Position numbers and translations under genes: made by a program. The notes below the pieces were generated by a model. The model searched no databases. It had not been told where the DNA came from and worked only from the letters and a program-made list of their open reading frames with translations. Below, piece after piece: positions 47,124-55,737 of a stretch of 56,646 nucleotides of DNA. This DNA comes from Candidatus Dormiibacter spiritus (GTDB lineage Bacteria > Chloroflexota > Dormibacteria > Dormibacterales > Dormibacteraceae). The stretch lies in NCBI GenBank assembly GCA_003244185.1, contig QHBT01000054.1, positions 1-56,646 of the forward strand, written 5' to 3'. How positions within the stretch are numbered: position 1 is the stretch's first letter; each line of letters opens with the position of its first letter.

Positions 47124-48700
47124 TCTTCTTCGGTAGGCTCTACCGCGCCCGCCTCGGCGAGCCGGGCCAGGTTCGCCTCGAACATCTCCCGGAGCCGCCG
47201 AGCCTGCTGGTCGTACGCGTGCGGATCCGGCCAGGCGGAGCGAGGATTGAGAACCTCGGCAGGCACCTTGGGCACTGCCACGGGCACTGCCAGGCCGAAG
47301 ACCGGATCCGTTCGCGTCTCGACGTCCCGCAGCCTTCCCTCGACCACCGCTCTGACGATCGCGCGCGTGTGAGCTATCGAGATGCGCTTGCCGACCCCGT
47401 AGGCGCCCCCCACCCAGCCGGTGTTCAGCATCCACACCTGGGCATCGTGCTTGTGCAGGCGCTCGACCAGCATCTGGGCGTAGGTCTCCGGCGACAGCAC
47501 CAGGAACGGGCCGGCGAAGCAGGAGCTGAACGTGGGCTCGGGTTCGGTCACCCCGCGCTCGGTGCCGGCGACCTTGGCGGTGTAGCCGGAGAGGAAGAAG
47601 TAGCGGACCTGTTCGTCATTTAGGCGCGCGACCGGGGGCAGCACGCCGAAGGCGTCGGCTGAGAGAAAGACAACGTTGCTCGGGTGAGCGGCGCGGCCGC
47701 TCAAATCGGCGTTGGGGATGAGCTCGACAGGATAGGCGGACCGCGTGTTCTCGGTCTTGCTGCCGTCGTCGTAGTCGGGGACTCGGGTGTCAGGATCAAA
47801 AGCGACGTTTTCCAGGACGGTGCCGAAGCTGTTGGTGGCGGCGTAGATCTCCGGTTCGGCGTCCTTCGAGATGCGGATGGTTTTTGCGTAGCAGCCGCCC
47901 TCGAAATTGAACACGCCTTCGTCCGACCAGCCGTGCTCGTCGTCGCCGATCAGCTTGCGAGTGGGATCCGAGGAGAGGGTCGTCTTGCCAGTTCCTGAGA
48001 GGCCGAAGAAGAGTGCCACATTGCCGTCATGACCGACGTTCGCCGAGCAGTGCATGGGCAGAGCTCCAGCCTCGGGCATGAGGTAATTGAGAGCTGTGAA
48101 TATCGACTTCTTCATCTCGCCGGCGTAGCGCGTGCCGCCGATCAGCACAGTCCGGCGCGCGAAATTGACGAGGATGAAGGTCTCGGAGCGGGTGCCGTGG
48201 AGCGAGGGATCGGCTTTGACCTCGGGCAGCGCCACGACTGTGAAGTCAGGCTCGAAGCCCTCCAGCTCCTGCGGCGAAGGTCTGATGAAAAGGTTGTTGA
48301 CGAATAGGCTGTGCCAGGCGTACTGGGTGACCACGCGCACCTTGAGGCGGTAGCGTGGATCGGCGCAGGCGAATAGGTCTCGCACGTAAACCTCGTTGGC
48401 CCGGATGTACTTGGCCATGCGCTCGAACAGCTGGTCGAAATGCTCGAATGAGATCGGCCGATTGCCGGAGTGCCACCAGATCTTGTCCTGCGAGCTCGGC
48501 TCCTCGACGAAGAACTTGTCCTTGGGCGAGCGGCCGGTGTGCTGGCCGGTGTCAGCGATCAGCGCACCTGAACTGACGATGTTGGCTTCGCCGCGGACGA
48601 TGGCCTGCTCGTAAAGCTCGGCAGGAGCGAGGTTGTGCCAGCTTCGCATGGCGCCGCCCAGGCCGACATGGCCCAGCAGGGGCCTCTCGATCACCTGCAT
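47120..48700 (-). CDS. pckA: Phosphoenolpyruvate carboxykinase (ATP)
   Basis: 526 residues. It converts oxaloacetate and ATP to PEP, the first committed step of gluconeogenesis. Visible: P-loop FFGLSGTGKTTLSSDP, the Mg/Mn-binding LIGDDEHGWSDEGVFNFEGG, RYAGEMKKSIFTALNY with the kinase Lys, and LNTGWVGGAYGVGKRI. These are features of the ATP-type enzyme, not the GTP form found in most Actinobacteria, which is a taxonomic hint. ATG at 48700 (MQVIERPLL). Followed by the overlapping SLOG gene. Confidence 0.97.
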   Translation of the reverse strand: MQVIERPLLGHVGLGGAMRSWHNLAPAELYEQAIVRGEANIVSSGALIADTGQHTGRSPKDKFFVEEPSSQDKIWWHSGNRPISFEHFDQLFERMAKYIRANEVYVRDLFACADPRYRLKVRVVTQYAWHSLFVNNLFIRPSPQELEGFEPDFTVVALPEVKADPSLHGTRSETFILVNFARRTVLIGGTRYAGEMKKSIFTALNYLMPEAGALPMHCSANVGHDGNVALFFGLSGTGKTTLSSDPTRKLIGDDEHGWSDEGVFNFEGGCYAKTIRISKDAEPEIYAATNSFGTVLENVAFDPDTRVPDYDDGSKTENTRSAYPVELIPNADLSGRAAHPSNVVFLSADAFGVLPPVARLNDEQVRYFFLSGYTAKVAGTERGVTEPEPTFSSCFAGPFLVLSPETYAQMLVERLHKHDAQVWMLNTGWVGGAYGVGKRISIAHTRAIVRAVVEGRLRDVETRTDPVFGLAVPVAVPKVPAEVLNPRSAWPDPHAYDQQARRLREMFEANLARLAEAGAVEPTEED

Positions 48701-48749
48701 TCGTCGATCATACTCACGGACTTACGCGGTTACGCCTCCATTCAGGCGT

Positions 48750-50729
48750 TCAGCCGGCGGCGCGAGCGTAGCGGCGGCGCTGCCTGCCGGAGACGAAGTC
48801 GAGCAGGACATACTCGCCCAACCGCTCAGGCGAGACGAAGAACGCCCGGCCCTTGTTGATGCGTGTCATCTGGCTGACGAAGTCGGCCAGATAAGGGCTT
48901 CGCTCGAGCATGAAGGTGTTGATGACTATGTGGTCGCGGGTGCAGCGCTGAACCTCCTTCAGGGTCTCCTGCACCGTGCGGAACGTGGGCGGGTAGTGGA
49001 AAAACACCTGACCGCCCTCGTCCAGGTGGGCGGTTGGCTCGCCGTCAGTGATCATGACTATCTGACGGTTGCCGCGATGCCGGGCGAGTAGAGAGCGCGC
49101 GACCTGGAAGCCGTGCTGCATGTTGGTGCCGTAGACGTAGTCGTTCAGCGCCAGGCTCGGCAGGTTCTGCGGTTTCAGCTGCACAGCTGTGTTGGAGAAG
49201 CCGATCACGTAGAGGCTGTCGCGCGGAAACTGGGAACGGATGAGTGCGTCCAGCGCGATGGCGACTTTCTTGGCGGCCAGAAAGCAGCCGCGCAGGAACA
49301 TCGAGCGGCTCATGTCGATCATCAGCACTGTTGACGCCTGGCTGGCGTGCTCGGTGTGGTGGACCTGGAAGTCGTCCGGCTGCAGTCGCACAGGCACCCC
49401 TGGACCCTCGCGCTGAAGTGAGTTGAAAAGCGTCTCCTTCATGTCCAGAAGAAAGGGGTCGCCGTATTCATAGCGCTTCAGCTCTTCCGCCGCCTCAGTG
49501 CCGAGGCCGCCGGCGCGCAGCTGGTGCTGACCGACCTGACTCTTCTTGAGCTGGGCGAAGATGTCCTTCAAGGCTCCCTTGCCGATCCGGCGCATGCCCT
49601 TCGGGGTGAGCTCCAAGCGCCGACCCTTGCGCTCGATGTAGCCGGCCTTCTCCAGCACGCGTGAGACCTGCTGCAGCTGATCCAGCTGGCGGCGCGCCTC
49701 GGGCCCGAGCAGGCTCTCGGCCAGGCTGGGGTCGACGTCATCCAGGCGGAAGCTGCCCCGCTGCAGCTGCGATTCCAAGCGGTCCATCTGCTGCAGCTGG
49801 TCCATCAAGCCCATCGCCTGCTGCATGGAGACGGGTTCGTCGCCGAAGAAGGGATAACGTTCGCTGAGCTCTGAGGGCGGCGCCATCTGCTGCATGAGAC
49901 CGGCCAGCCTGGCCAGTTCCAGGCGCAAGGAATCGTCTTGGAGCAGCTCGTCCATCATCAGCCGGAGCTCGGCCCGCGCTTCGGGCGACATCGACTGCAG
50001 GAGCGACTGCATCTGAGCCATCTGCCGCTGCAGGTGCTCCAGCAGCTGGTCCAAGCTCTCGATACCCGGCGGAAAGAAGTGGCCGTGCTTCTGCATGAAG
50101 CCTGGAAAGTCGGGCTGGCGGCCCTGTCGCCGCGCCTCCAGCATGGCGTTCAGATCCCTGACCATCTCCCTGACTGCGCCCAGATCCTGCTGAGTCATCT
50201 GAGAGATGGACTGCTTCATGCCCTGGAACATCTGGTTCATGACCTGCTGCTGCAGCTGGCTGACCAGCTTCTCGAAGGCCTCGCGGGCGCCCTCGTCCAT
50301 GAACTCGTAGTTCCGCAGCGCCTTGACGCGCCCACCGAGGTCGTCAGGCAAGCGGTCGAGCTTGTCCCGGCGCTGCTTGGCCATGCGCTCCAGCAGCCGG
50401 CGGCTTTCCGGCGGCGCCTCGGCAAGCTTGCGCTCGATACCCGCCCGCTCCTGGTCGACCACCTGCTGGAGCTGCTCGCGGATGGCGTCGACAGCCGTGT
50501 CCAGGTCGTACCGGGCCAGCTCCTCCTCGCGCTTCTTCTGCAGATCCTGGAGCAGCTTCTCCAGGCCTGCCAGGTCCTGATTGCCCCAGCGGTTCAGGCG
50601 CTGGAGCGCGGCATTGAGGTCGCCGTAGTTCATCAGGTCGTCGGCCAGGGCGTCGAGAGTCCGCTCGGGATCAAGCTCCTCGAAGAGCTGGCTGCCGTCC
50701 CACCGCGAGTACCTGAAGCTGGCTGGCAT
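48750..50729 (-). CDS. von Willebrand factor A domain protein
   Basis: 659 residues, soluble. Residues 1-430 are long helical, Gln/Met-rich coiled-coil-like sequence (MAQMQSLLQSMSPEARAELR and similar), containing a winged-helix-like segment near 385-410 (LEKAGYIERKGRRLELTPKG). The C-terminal VWA domain (about 475-640) has the metal-site motif DMSRSM, then YVIGFSNTA and MITDGEPTAH. Such proteins usually act with a MoxR/ChlI-type AAA+ ATPase in protein complex remodelling; no such ATPase is adjacent. ATG 50729. 49 bases from pckA. Confidence 0.88.
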   Translation of the reverse strand: MPASFRYSRWDGSQLFEELDPERTLDALADDLMNYGDLNAALQRLNRWGNQDLAGLEKLLQDLQKKREEELARYDLDTAVDAIREQLQQVVDQERAGIERKLAEAPPESRRLLERMAKQRRDKLDRLPDDLGGRVKALRNYEFMDEGAREAFEKLVSQLQQQVMNQMFQGMKQSISQMTQQDLGAVREMVRDLNAMLEARRQGRQPDFPGFMQKHGHFFPPGIESLDQLLEHLQRQMAQMQSLLQSMSPEARAELRLMMDELLQDDSLRLELARLAGLMQQMAPPSELSERYPFFGDEPVSMQQAMGLMDQLQQMDRLESQLQRGSFRLDDVDPSLAESLLGPEARRQLDQLQQVSRVLEKAGYIERKGRRLELTPKGMRRIGKGALKDIFAQLKKSQVGQHQLRAGGLGTEAAEELKRYEYGDPFLLDMKETLFNSLQREGPGVPVRLQPDDFQVHHTEHASQASTVLMIDMSRSMFLRGCFLAAKKVAIALDALIRSQFPRDSLYVIGFSNTAVQLKPQNLPSLALNDYVYGTNMQHGFQVARSLLARHRGNRQIVMITDGEPTAHLDEGGQVFFHYPPTFRTVQETLKEVQRCTRDHIVINTFMLERSPYLADFVSQMTRINKGRAFFVSPERLGEYVLLDFVSGRQRRRYARAAG

Positions 50730-50788
50730 GAGCCGTTGGCGCCAACGTTACAGCGAGAGATGCGGCCGGGAACCCGGCCGAGCGGAGG

Positions 50789-51499
50789 TCAGACCTCGGC
50801 GCCCGGCTGAATGTCCAGCACCTTGACCCCGGGGCCAACAAGCTCCTGGAGCTGGCTCGGGCGCCCCGTCAGCATTGGGAAGGTGGCGAAGTGCATGGGC
50901 ACCACAGTCTTGACGCCCAGCAGCTCGACTGCCTTGGCCGCCCTCTTGGGATCCATCGTGTAGTGGCCGCCGATGGGCAGGAAGGCCGCGTCGAGCCGGT
51001 GCAGCTCACCGAACAGCTTCATGTCCATGAAGACGTCGGTGTCCCCGGCGAAGTAGATGGTGAAGCCGTTCTCGAACTCGATCACGTAACCGGCCGGATC
51101 GCCACCGTAGAGCTTCTGCTCGCCTGCCTCGATGCCACCGGAGTGGCGGGCGTCGACCATGGTGATCTTGATCCCGTCGATGTCGATAGTGCCGCCCTTG
51201 TTCATCCCGATGTTGTCGCTGCCGGGGAAGCCGAGGCCGGTCAGAACGCCGACGGTTTCCGGAATGCCTATCAGCTTGGCGCGGGTGGCCTTGCCGATCT
51301 CGACAGCGTCAGCTGTGTGGTCGAAGTGGCCGTGCGTGATGAGGATGAGATCCAGGCTGTCGATCTTCTTCAGGTGCTCGGGAGCGACAGGGTTGCCGGC
51401 GACCCAGGCGTCCAGCAGGAGCTGCTTGCCCCGCGCGCTGCGCGCGAGCCAGGTGCCGTGACCGATCCAGGTAAAGCGAACCTCGTCATTGATGGGCAT
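50789..51499 (-). CDS. UPF0173 metal-dependent hydrolase
   Basis: 236 residues, MBL fold of the UPF0173/YtkL type. [20 protein letters not shown] at the N-terminus, [15 protein letters not shown] (HxHxDH), [11 protein letters not shown] and [20 protein letters not shown] are all characteristic; the substrate is unknown for the family. ATG 51499 follows GGAGGG; the five-codon extension to 51514 is rejected. Divergent from the carboxylase gene across 98 bp that contains a GC-rich imperfect hairpin. Confidence 0.92.
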   Translation of the reverse strand: MPINDEVRFTWIGHGTWLARSARGKQLLLDAWVAGNPVAPEHLKKIDSLDLILITHGHFDHTADAVEIGKATRAKLIGIPETVGVLTGLGFPGSDNIGMNKGGTIDIDGIKITMVDARHSGGIEAGEQKLYGGDPAGYVIEFENGFTIYFAGDTDVFMDMKLFGELHRLDAAFLPIGGHYTMDPKRAAKAVELLGVKTVVPMHFATFPMLTGRPSQLQELVGPGVKVLDIQPGAEV

Positions 51500-51597
51500 G
51501 TCTTCCCTCCTCACCGTTGGTTTTGCCAGGGGCGTGGCACTTACCCTATTCGGTCTCGGCCGCCCCGAGGGGGGCGCAGCCTAGCATTGGTCGAGCG

Positions 51598-53232
51598 ATG
51601 GATCAGCGGAAGCCGCAGCTGAGTCCCGTCCGCCGGATCCGGCCCAAGCAGGACGCGACCCCCGCGCCGGAGGTGCGACCGGTCAGCGCCAGCGAGCAGA
51701 AGATCAACCAGTACCGCAACCGCCGTTATCAGGTGCTCCACCAGGAGACCGAGCCGGCCCGGAAGCGGCGAGAGCAGGGCAAGCCGGACGCGCGCGACCG
51801 CATCACGGCTCTCCTGGACCGCGAAAGTTTCGTCGAGCTGGACATGTTCGCCACCAACCGGGCGACCGGCTTCGGCATGGAGTCAAAGCGGGTGCCAGGC
51901 GACGGCGTGGTTACGGGCTTCGGCTCCATCGACGGTCGCCAAGTCTGCGTCTACGCCTACGACCCGACTGTGCTGGGCGGTTCTCTGGGCGAGGTGACTG
52001 CTGAAAAGATTGTGAAGGTGCAAGAGCTTGCACTGCGCAACCGGGTGCCGATCATTGGCATCAACGACTCTGGGGGCGCCCGCATCCAGGAGGGCGTGGT
52101 GGCGCTGGCCGGCTACGCTGACATCTTCTTCCGCAATGTGCAGTCGTCGGGTGTGATCCCGCAGCTGAGCGTCATCGCCGGGCCCTGCACGGGTGGCGCT
52201 GTCTACTCGCCGGCCATCACCGACTTCATCTACATAGTGGACGGCTCCGGCTACATGTTCATCACGGGGCCTGAGGTGGTGAGGGTCACGACTGGCGAGG
52301 AGGTCACCTTCGACCAGCTCGGCGGCGGCGATGTGCACAACACGCTCTCGGGAGTCGGCCACTTCCTACCGGAGACCGAGGCAGAGTGCTGGGCGGGTAT
52401 CCGCCGGCTGCTCAGCTACCTGCCCGCTTGGAACGGCGAGCCGCCACCCTTCGTCCCCAGTGACGACGACCCGGAACGGGCGGATCCCGAGCTGCAGACG
52501 CTGGTGCCTGACAGTCCCAACCTGCCCTACGACATGCGGGAGCTGATTGGGCGACTCTTGGACGACCGACAGTTCTTGGAGGTGCAGCCGTTCTTCGCGC
52601 AGAACATAGTTGTGGGTCTGGGTCGGCTCGGCGGCCACACGGTGGGCCTGGTGGGCAACCAGCCCAAGGTGCTGGCGGGAGCTATCGACATCAAGGCGTC
52701 GATCAAAGCAGCGCGGTTCATCCGCTTCTGCGACGCCTTCAACATCCCCATCGTGTCGCTGGTCGACGTACCCGGCTATCTGCCCGGCACCGCGCAGGAG
52801 CACGAGGGCATCATCCGCCACGGCGCCAAGCTGCTCTACGCGTATGCAGAGGCCACCGTGCCGAAGCTGACGGTGATCACACGCAAGGACTACGGAGGCG
52901 CCTACTGCGTCATGTCGCCCAAGCAGATGGGCGCCGACCTGAACCTGGCCTGGCCGACGGCCGAGATCGCGGTGATGGGGCCTGAGGCCGCGGTGAACAT
53001 CATCTACCGCCGCGAGCTGGCCGGGGAGTCCGACCCGGCAAAGCTGCGGGCGGAGCTGGTCGCGGAGTACACAGCGCGCTTCGCCAACCCCTATGTGGCG
53101 GCAGAGCGGGGCTATGTGGACGACGTGATCGAACCGCGCGAAACTCGCCGGGAGCTGATCAACGCGCTGAAGCTGTGCTTGCGCAAGAAGGTCGACCGCC
53201 CCGCCCGCAAACACGGCAACATCCCGCTTTAG
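51598..53232 (+). CDS. Acyl-CoA (propionyl-CoA) carboxylase beta subunit
   Basis: 544-residue carboxyltransferase of the AccD5/PccB type. N-domain: [20 protein letters not shown] and [21 protein letters not shown]-domain: [20 protein letters not shown] and [20 protein letters not shown], where the Asp in RKDYGGAY corresponds to the residue that favours propionyl-CoA over acetyl-CoA. It transfers CO2 from biotin to acyl-CoA. The biotin-carrying alpha subunit is not in the window. ATG 51598 fits the family start; an extension to 51517 is the upstream region. A hairpin follows the stop. Confidence 0.92.
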   Translation: MDQRKPQLSPVRRIRPKQDATPAPEVRPVSASEQKINQYRNRRYQVLHQETEPARKRREQGKPDARDRITALLDRESFVELDMFATNRATGFGMESKRVPGDGVVTGFGSIDGRQVCVYAYDPTVLGGSLGEVTAEKIVKVQELALRNRVPIIGINDSGGARIQEGVVALAGYADIFFRNVQSSGVIPQLSVIAGPCTGGAVYSPAITDFIYIVDGSGYMFITGPEVVRVTTGEEVTFDQLGGGDVHNTLSGVGHFLPETEAECWAGIRRLLSYLPAWNGEPPPFVPSDDDPERADPELQTLVPDSPNLPYDMRELIGRLLDDRQFLEVQPFFAQNIVVGLGRLGGHTVGLVGNQPKVLAGAIDIKASIKAARFIRFCDAFNIPIVSLVDVPGYLPGTAQEHEGIIRHGAKLLYAYAEATVPKLTVITRKDYGGAYCVMSPKQMGADLNLAWPTAEIAVMGPEAAVNIIYRRELAGESDPAKLRAELVAEYTARFANPYVAAERGYVDDVIEPRETRRELINALKLCLRKKVDRPARKHGNIPL

Positions 53233-53391
53233 AGGAAGACTCCAACGGCGAAGGCAGGCATCGCAAAGCTCTGCCCCAATGCTCGAAGTCAGGCAGCACG
53301 GTTGCGCCGGGATTCAGGTTTGCGGGAACCAGCGGCGGCGTGGGGCGGAGGGACCGCGGAGTTCCATTGGAGCCAATCCAGGATGTGAGGC

Positions 53392-53408
53392 ACGGTTTGC
53401 AGAACCGT
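53392..53408. terminator. Hairpin ACGGTT-tgcag-AACCGT between convergent genes
   Basis: Perfect 6-bp stem, 5-base loop, in the 180-bp gap between the convergent carboxylase and FAH genes; CGGTTTA follows on the plus strand. A weak bidirectional terminator is the simplest reading. Confidence 0.45.
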
Positions 53409-53412
53409 CGGT

Positions 53413-54342
53413 TTACTGCCGTTTCTCCCAGAGTGTCGCAGCCGTAGGATCATCCTCGTCCTTGACATTGGTGCTCATCGTGCCAAGGGAGTCGATAGCT
53501 ATTCGGACAACGTCACCGGCCGTGAGTGAACGCGGAGTTTTCATTGCCATCCCGACGCCAGCAGGAGTTCCCGTGAGAATGATATCGCCCGGAAACAGCC
53601 GGATGCTTGCACTGATTGACTCGATCAGGCTCTCAACATCGTAGGTCATGTGGGCTGTCGTGTCGTCCTGCCGCAATTCTCCGTTTACCCAAAGTCGGAG
53701 ACCCATAGCGTGCGGATCAGCCGAACTGTCTGGCGTGACGAGCCACGGTCCGGTCGGACAGAATGAGTCGTAGCCTTTGCCACGGAGGACCTGGAGGAAG
53801 AGGGGATGCTTCGCTTGGTCTTCGAGCACGACATCGCGAGCGGTGACGTCGTTCGCGATCATGAAGCCCGCCACATGGGCCATGGCATCCGAGTATCGCA
53901 CCCGCCTGCCTCCGGTCCCGATCACTACCGCAAGCTCTGCCTCGTAATCCAGCAAACGGGTTTCGGGCGGCCGGATGATGTCATCGTTGGGACCAACGAC
54001 CGATCCGGGTGATTTGGCAAACAGCACCGGTCGAGAAGGGCTAGGTTGGCCGCTACTGACCTCGTTCATGTGACCTGCATAGTTCGCCCCGACGGCGATG
54101 ATCTGACGGGGCGCCGGTACCGGCGGACCGAGCCTGACCTCGCTGATGCGCATGCGCGGCGCGCCTTCCACGGCCCATGAAGATATCGCCGGCCGAAGGT
54201 GTCCTAGGAGACCAACCAGGGGCGTCATATCCACCGACATGCCGAGACTCCCAAGTAGCGGCGCCAAAGGCACAAGGTGCTCATCATCCGCCAGCACGGC
54301 CGGGCGCTCTGCCCCGTGCAAGCCGAAGCTAACAAGCCTCAC
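53413..54342 (-). CDS. Fumarylacetoacetate hydrolase-family enzyme
   Basis: 309 residues. N-terminal domain (MRLVSFGLHGAERPAVLADD) and C-terminal FAH fold with IIAVGANYAGHMNEV, the metal Glu pair in LLDYEAELAVVIG, Asp in IANDVTARDV, and IILTGTPAGVGMAMKTPRSL. Members act on 2-hydroxyhepta-2,4-dienedioate, oxaloacetate, acylpyruvates and similar. It could supply the second HpaG-type activity missing from the hpa operon 26 kb away, or act in another pathway with the adjacent NTF2-like proteins. GTG 54342 start. Confidence 0.88.
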   Translation of the reverse strand: MRLVSFGLHGAERPAVLADDEHLVPLAPLLGSLGMSVDMTPLVGLLGHLRPAISSWAVEGAPRMRISEVRLGPPVPAPRQIIAVGANYAGHMNEVSSGQPSPSRPVLFAKSPGSVVGPNDDIIRPPETRLLDYEAELAVVIGTGGRRVRYSDAMAHVAGFMIANDVTARDVVLEDQAKHPLFLQVLRGKGYDSFCPTGPWLVTPDSSADPHAMGLRLWVNGELRQDDTTAHMTYDVESLIESISASIRLFPGDIILTGTPAGVGMAMKTPRSLTAGDVVRIAIDSLGTMSTNVKDEDDPTAATLWEKRQ

Positions 54343-54438
54343 GCCGACACCACCCTGTCTAGCACAGTATCGGGTTGAGTCCGCATCTCGCCTTGGGCAC
54401 GCTACCCATTCGGCGCCGCAATGTGGTGCCGACCTTGG

Positions 54439-54861
54439 CTATGACGGCCCCGCAAAGAACGCGCGAGCCAGCTCGAAATTGTCGTAGTAGCGCCAGAACT
54501 CAACGATGAGGCCGGCGTCCATCCGCATGACGTCGACCGCCGTACCGGTGAATGAGAGCGACGTTTTTGAACCGCGCATCTGTACAATGCTTGTCGCATA
54601 TTCGTCGTTTGCCATTATCGAGACGATGTCCTGCTGAAAACCAGCGCCAGCAGCACCGAAGTACACCTTCCAATACTTCATCACATCCTCGACGCCAACA
54701 TAGCGTCGAGCGGGCGGCACGACCCCGGACTCGTGCCAAATGATGTCAGCACTGAACATCCGGCGGATGGCGTCGAGATCACCGCGTTCAAGCCGAGTGT
54801 GACCGTCGATCACCACAGCCGCATTCGGGTGAACAGCACCGGTGGGCTTATACAGCAGCAT
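54439..54861 (-). CDS. NTF2/SnoaL-like protein
   Basis: 140 residues from ATG 54861; an ATG at 54891 is an alternative start. Small cone-shaped alpha+beta fold: ERGDLDAIRRMFSADIIWHE, VGVEDVMKYWKVYFGAAGAG, and the last strands VDVMRMDAGLIVEFWRYYDN. Members are isomerases, dehydratases, cyclases or plain ligand binders. The pocket residues cannot be assigned to a reaction. It is next to a second NTF2-like gene with similar layout, both on the minus strand upstream of the FAH enzyme. Confidence 0.75.
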   Translation of the reverse strand: MLLYKPTGAVHPNAAVVIDGHTRLERGDLDAIRRMFSADIIWHESGVVPPARRYVGVEDVMKYWKVYFGAAGAGFQQDIVSIMANDEYATSIVQMRGSKTSLSFTGTAVDVMRMDAGLIVEFWRYYDNFELARAFFAGPS

Positions 54862-54927
54862 CTCGAGCCCTTCGAATAGCCAGGGAACCAACCGCCCGGC
54901 GCATGGTACGTGCGATTCCTACGATAT

Positions 54928-55332
54928 TCAGTCGCCGCGAAACGCGGCCATGATGCGGGCCGTGTCGGCGAAGATTCGGTAGCGGATTGCGACACCGTCG
55001 GCAAACGTCCACACGTGTGCGGAGTCCCCAACGAAGTCGCGCCCGTTGTGTCGCATCGTCGTCTCTAGGTGCAGGAATGCTACAACCGTGTCGCCCTCGG
55101 CCACGATGTCAACGACATCAAACGCTTTGAAGGACGCGAGCTTACCAAGTTCCTCAAAGTAGCGTGCAACCTCATTCTTGCCGCGGAACACGCCGCCCAC
55201 AGGATGATCTGGGGGAAGCGGGTCGATCCAGTCGACGTCGTCTGCGATGGCGTCCATGAATGGTCCCAGGTCGCGCCGGCTGAAGGCCTCGTATGCGTCT
55301 CGTACTCGCCGCTTGTTCGCCTGATCCGACAT
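54928..55332 (-). CDS. SnoaL-like (NTF2-fold) protein
   Basis: 134 residues. RRVRDAYEAFSRRDLGPFMD, DWIDPLPPDHPVGGVFRGKN, YFEELGKLASFKAFDVVDIV and DSAHVWTFADGVAIRYRIFA form a typical SnoaL-like ester-cyclase/ketosteroid isomerase fold. ATG 55332 is preceded by GGAGGGGCGCTA, a good ribosome binding site; the in-frame extension to 55422 is rejected. It is likely first in a short operon with the second NTF2 protein and the FAH enzyme. Substrate unknown. Confidence 0.82.
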   Translation of the reverse strand: MSDQANKRRVRDAYEAFSRRDLGPFMDAIADDVDWIDPLPPDHPVGGVFRGKNEVARYFEELGKLASFKAFDVVDIVAEGDTVVAFLHLETTMRHNGRDFVGDSAHVWTFADGVAIRYRIFADTARIMAAFRGD

Positions 55333-55737
55333 TAGCGCCCCTCCAATCCGGCACGAGCGATTCTCGCCGACGCCATGCTGCGGAGCAGGCATCCCTGTGG
55401 AAGTCACGCGAACCCCGCACACACGATACTGCGCGATCGGTCAAGGCGGTGAATCGTCGCTGACCGTCCAGGGCCTCATGTCGGGCTACCAGGCCCTCGC
55501 GGTGAAGGTGACCCGCCATCGCCGGACCGCGGCGCCGGGTTGTCGGCCATAGGTTCTCCGGCGGCAGGCGCGGGAGGGGGATAACATCGGCACAGCCCAT
55601 CCCTTGCGGGACCGGTCGGGGTGAGTGGCCGGCCTGGCGGTCCCTGTACTCCGCGTTCGTGCACAGGACGAAGAGCGTGTGATCGACGTCGCAGCGTTCG
55701 CCACCCGAGCGAGCACCCGCTGTCCCCGCTGTCATGG
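55333..55737. other. Intergenic region without recognised genes
   Basis: 405 bases between the SnoaL-like gene and the DUF222/HNH remnant. Several short frames are open, as expected at this GC content, but none shows a domain, signal peptide or ribosome binding site. I see no RNA gene or strong hairpin. Decayed sequence from the neighbouring pseudogene is possible. Confidence 0.5.

Noticed and set aside
49938-50810. 290-codon plus-strand Leu/Gln-rich open frame
   Set aside because: Mirror image of the Gln/Met-rich helical region of the VWA protein; antisense artefact.
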